From an uncultured Winogradskyella sp. (GTDB lineage: Bacteria > Bacteroidota > Bacteroidia > Flavobacteriales > Flavobacteriaceae): a stretch of DNA of 32,790 nt. Both the position numbers and the translations under genes were made by a program. The stretch lies in the NCBI GenBank assembly GCA_913061495.1, contig CAJXVG010000012.1, positions 1 through 32,790 of the forward strand, given 5' to 3'. Below the pieces are notes generated by a model. The model was not told the origin of the DNA, did not search any database, and was given only the letters and a program-made list of their open reading frames with translations. This document shows positions 25,772 to 32,790 of the stretch, piece after piece (positions within the stretch are counted from its first letter, which is position 1; every line of letters starts with the position of its first letter).

Positions 25772-26671
25772 TTGTATAAAGTAAAAGAGATTATAGACAA
25801 AAAAGGTGGAGTAAATTTAATTTTAAGTAACTCAGACTCTACAAGCATAGCTAATATTTGTTTACAAGAAGGAGGTCGCATATCAGAATTTGTTTTTGAA
25901 GATATAAAAATCATTACAGATGTTACCCATACAGCTTATGAAGTGAATTTTGCTTCAGCAATTCTTTTTCCTTTTGCAAATAGGGTGGAGAATGGGGAAT
26001 TTATGTTTAATAATTTTAGCTATAAATTAGCTTCTAATGAAAAGGGAAGTAAAAATGCTATTCATGGTTTAATTTTCAATAAAGTGTTTGAATGTGAGAA
26101 AACAGAGGTCTCAGAGTCGTCTGCATCTATTAAATTATGCTATAAAGAGACTGAAGGAAAACAGGGATTCCCTTTTAAGTATAACATACAACTCATTTAT
26201 ACTTTAACCAGAGAAGGTTTGGTCTTAAAAATAATTGCAGAGAATACAGATGAAAAACCATTTCCTTTTACCTTGGGCTGGCATCCTTATTTTGTAACAG
26301 AAAATGTACAGTTAAGTAAGCTCAACTTTACAAGTAAAGATAAATACAAAACAAATAGTAATGATATAACCATAGACTCCGAGCCATTTGAAAAAAGCAA
26401 CCCTTTTAAAATTGACGATGAGATGATTGATGGTGCATTTTCATTGGTAAATGGAGCTATTACACTTGCCACTCCCAAATATAAAGTAAACGTTAAATCG
26501 AGTTTGCAAGAAAACTACTTGCAAATCTATAAGCCCTACCAAGCAAATATAATTGCCATTGAACCTATGACGGGAGTTTCAGATAGTTTGAATAATAAGA
26601 TTGGTCTAAAAACACTTGAACCCAAACATAAATTTGAAGTAGAATGGCTTCTTAATGTTTTAAAAAATTAA
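25772..26671 (+). CDS. galM: Aldose 1-epimerase
   Basis: 299 aa: FPFANRVENGEF, NAIHGLIFNK, and FTLGWHPYF. TTG start directly behind the gntR stop. Confidence 0.85.
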   Translation: MYKVKEIIDKKGGVNLILSNSDSTSIANICLQEGGRISEFVFEDIKIITDVTHTAYEVNFASAILFPFANRVENGEFMFNNFSYKLASNEKGSKNAIHGLIFNKVFECEKTEVSESSASIKLCYKETEGKQGFPFKYNIQLIYTLTREGLVLKIIAENTDEKPFPFTLGWHPYFVTENVQLSKLNFTSKDKYKTNSNDITIDSEPFEKSNPFKIDDEMIDGAFSLVNGAITLATPKYKVNVKSSLQENYLQIYKPYQANIIAIEPMTGVSDSLNNKIGLKTLEPKHKFEVEWLLNVLKN

Positions 26672-26702
26672 ACACCAATGAAACACCATAAAACCAACTA
26701 AT

Positions 26703-28349
26703 ATGCAGTTTTTAACATTTATAGGATTCACATTATTTGTGGCAATAATATCTTACATCAAAACAAGATCCACCAAGGATTCCACACTCGAAGGTTATTT
26801 TTTAGGAGGCAGGAGCCTAACAGCAGGTGTAATTGCCGGCTCTCTTTTGCTTACCAACCTTTCTACAGAGCAAATAGTTGGTTTAAATGGATCTGCATAT
26901 GAAAGCGGACTTTCAGTAATGGTTTGGGAAACTTTGGCAGCCATTGCAATGGTTGTTACAGCAATGTTTTTGTTGCCACGTTACCTTAAAGGAGGTATAA
27001 CAACAGTACCACAGTTTTTAGCAGAACGTTTTGACACCTCTACAAAAACAATAACATCTGGTTTGTTTCTTACTGGTTATGTGGTTGTTTTGCTTCCAAT
27101 AATTCTATATTCTGGTTCTCTGGCCTTAAGTGGCATGTTTGATATACCAGAAGTTTTAGGAGTTACAAATAAGCAGTCCATCCAAATTTGTATTTGGGGA
27201 ATAGGTATAGTTGGTTCAATATATGCTGTTTTTGGAGGTCTAAAGGCTGTAGCAATTTCAGACTCCATCAATGCAATTGGTCTCTTAATTGGTGGAATTT
27301 TAATTCCTATTTTTGGATTAATGTTAATAGGAGATGGTGATTTGCTAAATGGTTTATCAGTTTTAACTACTGAAAATCCCGAAAAATTCAAATCAACAGG
27401 AGAACTAACAGACCCTGTACCATTTTATACAATTTTCACAGGTATGATGTTGGTGCAATTATTTTATTGGGGAACTAACCAACAGATAATTCAAAGGGCT
27501 CTTGGTGCAAAGAATTTAAAAGAAGGCCAAAAAGGATTGGTCTTAGCATCATTTATAAAAATTTTAGGACCTATAATTGTAGTATTACCAGGTTTAATTG
27601 CCTTTCATGTTTTTCAAGGTGGTTTAGATAATGCAGATGATGCATACCCTATGCTTGTAAAAAAGGTACTGCCTAATGCTTGGGTTGGTTTTTTTGCTGC
27701 TGTTTTATTTGGCGCTATTCTAAGTTCTTTTAACAGTGTTTTAAACAGCTCTGTGACTTTGTTTGGAATGGACATTTACAAACAGCACATTAATAAAGAT
27801 GCAGATGATAAAACTACTGTAAAATACGGAAAAATATTTGGAATAGTTTTGGCAATTTTAGCCATGTTTATAGCGCCTCTCATTGCAGAAGCAGGTACGC
27901 TTTTCGATTATCTACAAGAAGTTAATGGTATTTACAGTATTCCAATTTTAACCATAATTGTTGTAGGTTATCTAACTAAGCGAGTACCTGCCATTGCGGC
28001 AAAAATTGGCCTATTTACAGGATGTGGTTTATATATTATAAGCCAATTTATATTACAGCCTTATTTTGTAGAGAGAGCCTTAAACAAAGCTAACGAGAGC
28101 GGAATTACTTCAGAAACAGCATTAGCTTTAGTAGAAGCTAAAGCTTATCCTCATTTTTTAGATGTTATGGCTATTCTTTTTGTGCTTAATATAGTCATCA
28201 TGCTCATAATTGGTAGGTTAAGACCCAAAACAGAACCGTATATTATGCAATACACAAAGCAAGTTGATATTCTACCTTGGAAATACGTGAAACAAGCTAG
28301 TCTTGGTATTGTAATAATTGTAATCGCTATATATGTTTACTTCGCTTAG
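26703..28349 (+). CDS. Sodium/solute symporter (SSS family), probably galactose
   Basis: 548 aa polytopic: FLGGRSLTAGVIAGSLLLTNLSTEQIVGLNGSAYESGLSVMVWE, and GAILSSFNSVLNSSVTLFGMDIYKQ. Confidence 0.88.
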   Translation: MQFLTFIGFTLFVAIISYIKTRSTKDSTLEGYFLGGRSLTAGVIAGSLLLTNLSTEQIVGLNGSAYESGLSVMVWETLAAIAMVVTAMFLLPRYLKGGITTVPQFLAERFDTSTKTITSGLFLTGYVVVLLPIILYSGSLALSGMFDIPEVLGVTNKQSIQICIWGIGIVGSIYAVFGGLKAVAISDSINAIGLLIGGILIPIFGLMLIGDGDLLNGLSVLTTENPEKFKSTGELTDPVPFYTIFTGMMLVQLFYWGTNQQIIQRALGAKNLKEGQKGLVLASFIKILGPIIVVLPGLIAFHVFQGGLDNADDAYPMLVKKVLPNAWVGFFAAVLFGAILSSFNSVLNSSVTLFGMDIYKQHINKDADDKTTVKYGKIFGIVLAILAMFIAPLIAEAGTLFDYLQEVNGIYSIPILTIIVVGYLTKRVPAIAAKIGLFTGCGLYIISQFILQPYFVERALNKANESGITSETALALVEAKAYPHFLDVMAILFVLNIVIMLIIGRLRPKTEPYIMQYTKQVDILPWKYVKQASLGIVIIVIAIYVYFA

Positions 28350-28351
28350 AT

Positions 28352-29497
28352 ATGAAGAATGAACTAATACATAGAGTAAAAGAAACCTTTGTGGAGTGTT
28401 TTGAAAAAGAGCCTCTTTTGGTGTTTTCACCTGGTAGAATTAACCTTATAGGTGAGCATACAGACTATAACAATGGACTTGTTTTTCCAGCAGCCATTGA
28501 TAAAGGGATTGTTGTAGGGTTAAGTAAAAGTAATTCTGGTACTTGTAATCTTTATGCTCTTGACATGAAGGAAACCTATAGGTTTGATTTATCAAAAATT
28601 GAACCCATACCAAATGGAAACTGGAAAAACTATATACTTGGTGTTATTGCTGAAATTCAGAAACTTGGTCTTAAAATAAGTGACTTTAATTGTGTTTTTA
28701 GTGGAAATATCCCAAGAGGTTCTGGGATGTCTTCTTCTGCGGCTTTAGAAAATAGTATTGTCTTTGGACTAAATAAACTGTTTAATTTAGAGCTTACAAA
28801 GCACCAAATGATTTTAATATCCCAAAAAGCCGAGCATAATTATGTAGGTGTACAATGCGGAATTATGGATCAATATGCCAGTATGTTTGGTATAGAAAAT
28901 GGTGCTTTGCTTTTAGATTGTAAAACCCTAAAAGCACAACGAATACCTATAGATTTTGGACTTTATGAGATAGTATTAATAAACTCTAATGTAAAACATG
29001 AACTTTCTGAAAGTGCCTATAACGACAGACATGCAGTATGTACTAAAGTTTCAAAATTGCTAGAAAAAGAATCTCTAAGAGAAGTATCATTTACTGATCT
29101 GGAAGCTATAAAAAAACATATCAACAACGAAGACTATAATAAAGTGTTGTATGTGCTTGAGGAAATTGAACGCGTTGAGCAGTTTGCCAAATCAGTAGAG
29201 AAACAAGATTTGGAAAGTATGGGGAATTTATTGTTTCAATCCCATAAAGGTCTAAGCGAAAAGTACAAAGTGAGTTGTAATGAATTAGATTTTTTGGTTT
29301 CAGAAGCAAAAAAATGTGATGAAGTTATAGGAGCCAGAATGATGGGAGGCGGTTTTGGAGGTTGTACAATTAACTTGGTCTTAAAAAGCGAACTTCAAAA
29401 TTTTGAGAATAAGATTTCAAAAGTATATCAAAACAAATTTGAAAAGGCATGTGATGTGTACAAAGTAAAATTATCTGAAGGTACACGATTAGTATAA
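28352..29497 (+). CDS. galK: Galactokinase
   Basis: FSPGRINLIGEHTDYNNGLVFPAAID, GSGMSSSAALE, and GARMMGGGFGGCTINLV. Confidence 0.97.
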   Translation: MKNELIHRVKETFVECFEKEPLLVFSPGRINLIGEHTDYNNGLVFPAAIDKGIVVGLSKSNSGTCNLYALDMKETYRFDLSKIEPIPNGNWKNYILGVIAEIQKLGLKISDFNCVFSGNIPRGSGMSSSAALENSIVFGLNKLFNLELTKHQMILISQKAEHNYVGVQCGIMDQYASMFGIENGALLLDCKTLKAQRIPIDFGLYEIVLINSNVKHELSESAYNDRHAVCTKVSKLLEKESLREVSFTDLEAIKKHINNEDYNKVLYVLEEIERVEQFAKSVEKQDLESMGNLLFQSHKGLSEKYKVSCNELDFLVSEAKKCDEVIGARMMGGGFGGCTINLVLKSELQNFENKISKVYQNKFEKACDVYKVKLSEGTRLV

Positions 29498-29511
29498 TAA
29501 AAAGAAAAGCG

Positions 29512-30543
29512 ATGAGTGATTATTTACAAAGTTTGTCACATAGAAGATATAATATTTTAACTGATGAGTGGGTTTTGGTTTCTCCTCATAGGACAAAGCG
29601 ACCTTGGCAAGGACAGGAGGAGGAAAAACCAAATCAAGAAAGACCTTCTTATGAGGCACAATGTTATTTGTGCGCCGGCAATACAAGAGCAAATGGTGAA
29701 ACAAACCCTAATTACAAAGATGTTTTTGTCTTTGAGAATGATTTTGCAGCATTGACAAACGATTCTGAAGATCTTAACTTAAACAAAGGCCTTTTAAAAG
29801 CCGAAAGCGAAAAAGGTATTTGTAAAGTAATTTGTTTTAGTCCAGATCATTCTAAAAGTCTCTCCCAAATGTCCGTAAAGGATATAGAAAAAGTAATATA
29901 TGCATGGCAGAATGAGTATCTAAACTTGGGCAGAAAAGAATCAATTAATTATGTCCAAATCTTTGAAAACAAAGGTGAGGTTATGGGTTGTAGTAATCCT
30001 CATCCACATGGACAAATATGGAGCCAAAGCTCATTACCAAACGAAGTAGTAAAGAAAGATAGGAGTCAGCTCCAATACTTTGAGAAAAATAAAAGATCAC
30101 TTTTAGAAGATTATGTCAATGAAGAGTTAAAACTCAAAGAACGTATTGTTTTTGAAAACAGAGCTTATGTTGTTTTGGTTCCTTTTTGGGCAATATGGCC
30201 TTATGAAATTATGATTGTACCCAAAGCACATCAAACAGATATTTACAAAATCCCAAATTCTGAAACTATTTTATTTGCAGAGGCAATTTCAGTCATAACA
30301 AAAATATATGATCTATTGTTTAATTGCCCGTTTCCGTATTCTAGTGGAATACACCAAGCGCCTACCAACGGAAAATCTAATAACCATTGGCATTGGCACA
30401 TGAGTTTTTATCCACCTTTATTAAGAAGTGCTACTATTAAAAAATTTATGGTTGGCTATGAAATGTTTGCTACACCACAGCGAGATATTACAGCAGAATT
30501 TGCAGCTAATGCTTTAAGAGAGATTTCAAAAAAATTATATTAA
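29512..30543 (+). CDS. galT: Galactose-1-phosphate uridylyltransferase
   Basis: CYLCAGNTRANGETNPNY, GCSNPHPHGQIW (HPH), and SNNHWHWHMSFYPPLLRS. Confidence 0.97.
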   Translation: MSDYLQSLSHRRYNILTDEWVLVSPHRTKRPWQGQEEEKPNQERPSYEAQCYLCAGNTRANGETNPNYKDVFVFENDFAALTNDSEDLNLNKGLLKAESEKGICKVICFSPDHSKSLSQMSVKDIEKVIYAWQNEYLNLGRKESINYVQIFENKGEVMGCSNPHPHGQIWSQSSLPNEVVKKDRSQLQYFEKNKRSLLEDYVNEELKLKERIVFENRAYVVLVPFWAIWPYEIMIVPKAHQTDIYKIPNSETILFAEAISVITKIYDLLFNCPFPYSSGIHQAPTNGKSNNHWHWHMSFYPPLLRSATIKKFMVGYEMFATPQRDITAEFAANALREISKKLY

Positions 30544-30549
30544 TAACTT

Positions 30550-32790
30550 ATGAAAGTTACACTAAATTCAGTTAAAAACTATCAGATCATAGTAATGGCT
30601 TTTGTCCTAGTGCTTTTTGCGTTTTCTAATGCTACAGCACAAAATGAGGTCTCAAAGGGAGATGTCTATGTAGATCAAAACGGAGTGATGCGATGGGACA
30701 ACACTAAAGCAGCAGTTCAAGGGTTTGGTGTTAACTATTCGGTGCCTTTTGCCCATGCACATAGAACAGCCAATCGTTTGGGTGTAGATATAAAAGCTGC
30801 AATTGATAACGATGTTTACCATTTTACAAGATTAGGTTTCGACTTGTACCGTCTCCATGTTTGGGACACTCAAATTTCTGATGAAAAGGGAAATCTAATA
30901 GATAACGAATACTTAGATGCCTTTGATTATTTACTTTTCAAATTAAAAAAGCACAATATAAATTATGTTGTAACTCCAATAGCTTTTTGGGGAAATGGTT
31001 GGCCAGAGCCAGATACAGAATCACCAGGTTTTTCACATAAATACGGTAAGGCAAATAGCTTAACAAACCCAGAAGCGATAAAAGCGCAAGAAACTTATTT
31101 GTATCAATTTTTAAATCATATCAATCCATATACAAAAGTAGCTTACAAGTCCGATCCAAGCTTAATTGCATTTGAGGTAAGTAACGAGCCACACCATAAA
31201 GGGACCGCTAAAGAAGTAAAATCATTTGTAAAAAAGATGATAACTTCTATGAAAAAAACAGGCACCAAAAAACCTATTTTTTATAATATGAGCCATGCTG
31301 TTCATTTTATAGATGCTTATTTTGAAGGTGGAGCAGACGGAGGAACATTTCAATGGTACCCAACAGGTTTAGGATACCAAAGAGAACTTTCGGGTAATTT
31401 ACTAACAAATGTAGAGGACTACAATATGCCTTTTGAGAATCTTTTTAAAAAGCATAATGGAGCAAAATTGGTTTATGAATTTGATGCTGCAGATGTTGGT
31501 AAATCTTACATATATCCTGCTATGGCCAGAAGTTTTAGAGAAGCAGGCATACAAATAGCAACTCATTTTGCATACGATCCTACGTATATGGCAGATGTAA
31601 ATACGGAGTATAATACCCATTATATGAACTTGCTTTATACTCCTCAAAAAGCATTAAGTTTAAAGATATCTGGTGAGGTTTTTAGAGAAATTCCTATGTA
31701 TTCTGATTTTGGAAAATATCCTGAGAGCACCTCATTTGGAGATTTTAAAGTGAATTACGAAAATGATTTAGCGGAATACAATACAGAAAAAAAGTTCTTT
31801 TATACAAACACCACCAATTCAAAACCAAAAGATGAAACTAAACTTGAAGAAATTGCAGGTTTCGGAAACTCAGAACTTGTAATGTACGATGGATTAGGAG
31901 CTTATTTTTTAGACAAGATAGATGCTCACAATTGGCGTTTAGAAGTTTTGCCAGATGCTGTTTGGGTAGATAATCCGTTTGGTAGAAATAGCCCAAATAA
32001 AACAGTAGGTGTTATAAAAAGTAGAGCACACAAAATGCGTATTAATTTGAAGGATTTAGGGTCTAATTTTACTATTGTAGGTATCAACAATGGGAACGAA
32101 AAATCAATGACCACTAGCACAAGTTCATTTGAGATCTCACCTGGTACTTACATGGTATATGAACAAGGTTCTAAATCTAATTGGAAACCTACAGATGTTT
32201 TTAAAACTAATAAGTTGAATAACTTCTTTGCTCCTAAATCCAAGCTTGATAAACCTTGGTTAAAGCATAAAGCTCCTAATGAAGTTACAGAGAATTTAGC
32301 ATTAACATTAAAAGTACAATACATTGCTCCACAATCACCAAAAGAGATTAGAATACTAGGTTATGTAGGTTCTGAACGCATTAACTTAAAAATGGAACAA
32401 AAAAAAGCCTATAACTATGAAGTAGAAATACCAAAAAACAAATTGAAAAACGGTTATCTTAATTACAATATAGTTGTGGAATATAAGAATGAAGGTTTTA
32501 TAACATATCCATCAAATAAAAGCGGAAAACCAAATGATTGGGATTTCTATGATAGAACAATGTATAAGGTTGCAGTTGTAAAACCCTCAAACCCTATTGA
32601 GTTATTTGATGCAGATACAGATACTGAACTATTAGTAGGATCTTGGAGAAGAGGTAATAAACTTGTACCAACAGTATATAATGAAGCTGAATACCAAATT
32701 AGACTAGAGAAATTGTTTGTTGAAGATGTAGAAAATCTTAATGCAGATCCAATTTATGATTACTCTATAAAACACTTTGTAATTAATAAA
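30550..32790 (+). CDS. Partial clan GH-A-like glycoside hydrolase, runs off the right edge
   Basis: 747 open codons by manual translation: MKVTLNSVKNYQIIVMAFVLVLFAFSNATAQ signal, GFGVNYSVPFAHAHRTANRLGVD, HFTRLGFDLYRLHVWD, IAFEVSNEPHH (acid/base NEP), and KLVYEFDAADVG (probable nucleophile). Missing from the ORF track. Confidence 0.82.
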   Translation, partial: MKVTLNSVKNYQIIVMAFVLVLFAFSNATAQNEVSKGDVYVDQNGVMRWDNTKAAVQGFGVNYSVPFAHAHRTANRLGVDIKAAIDNDVYHFTRLGFDLYRLHVWDTQISDEKGNLIDNEYLDAFDYLLFKLKKHNINYVVTPIAFWGNGWPEPDTESPGFSHKYGKANSLTNPEAIKAQETYLYQFLNHINPYTKVAYKSDPSLIAFEVSNEPHHKGTAKEVKSFVKKMITSMKKTGTKKPIFYNMSHAVHFIDAYFEGGADGGTFQWYPTGLGYQRELSGNLLTNVEDYNMPFENLFKKHNGAKLVYEFDAADVGKSYIYPAMARSFREAGIQIATHFAYDPTYMADVNTEYNTHYMNLLYTPQKALSLKISGEVFREIPMYSDFGKYPESTSFGDFKVNYENDLAEYNTEKKFFYTNTTNSKPKDETKLEEIAGFGNSELVMYDGLGAYFLDKIDAHNWRLEVLPDAVWVDNPFGRNSPNKTVGVIKSRAHKMRINLKDLGSNFTIVGINNGNEKSMTTSTSSFEISPGTYMVYEQGSKSNWKPTDVFKTNKLNNFFAPKSKLDKPWLKHKAPNEVTENLALTLKVQYIAPQSPKEIRILGYVGSERINLKMEQKKAYNYEVEIPKNKLKNGYLNYNIVVEYKNEGFITYPSNKSGKPNDWDFYDRTMYKVAVVKPSNPIELFDADTDTELLVGSWRRGNKLVPTVYNEAEYQIRLEKLFVEDVENLNADPIYDYSIKHFVINK

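Noticed and set aside
27077-27391. 104-aa minus-strand ORF
   Set aside because: Shadow of the symporter gene. Composition is not protein-like.
1-32790. CRISPR arrays or rRNA genes
   Set aside because: No regularly spaced repeat-spacer array and no rRNA-like sequence seen. The only repeats found are short operator-like or arm-site-like units.

Overview
AT-rich Bacteroidota (Flavobacteriia-like) DNA made of two parts joined at a tRNA-derived attachment site. Part A, about 1-20,993, is the right-hand portion of an integrative and conjugative element (ICE). On the minus strand it carries a two-gene restriction-modification-like cassette: a 1006-aa N6-adenine methyltransferase with NPPW, plus a partial PD-(D/E)XK-like nuclease running off the left edge. 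Next is a CTnDOT-type transfer block traE-F-G-I-J-K-M-N with a small lipoprotein. Then come an N-acetylmuramoyl-L-alanine amidase and a metal island: ArsR, MerT-MerP fusion 1, a MerA-like flavin oxidoreductase without the C-terminal Cys pair, a GDCCVxC protein, a CsoR-like regulator, a CxxC thioredoxin-like protein, MerT-MerP fusion 2, a CopA-type ATPase, an HMA protein and an MtfA-like peptidase. Part A ends with a tyrosine recombinase beside a 3'-only fragment of tRNA-Leu(TAG). Part B, about 20,994-32,790, is a chromosomal galactan/galactose utilisation locus: GH2, GH53, a GntR regulator, galM, a sodium/solute symporter, galK, galT and a partial clan GH-A glycosidase that is absent from the supplied ORF track. 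The best leads are five GTACAACA units next to int (likely integrase arm sites), the truncated tRNA att junction, a CsoR-like regulator lacking the canonical Cu ligands, the non-canonical mercury/thiol gene set, and several precise repeat-type operators. No complete new system can be proven from this window. The R-M-like cassette and the metal island are the most plausible places for one.
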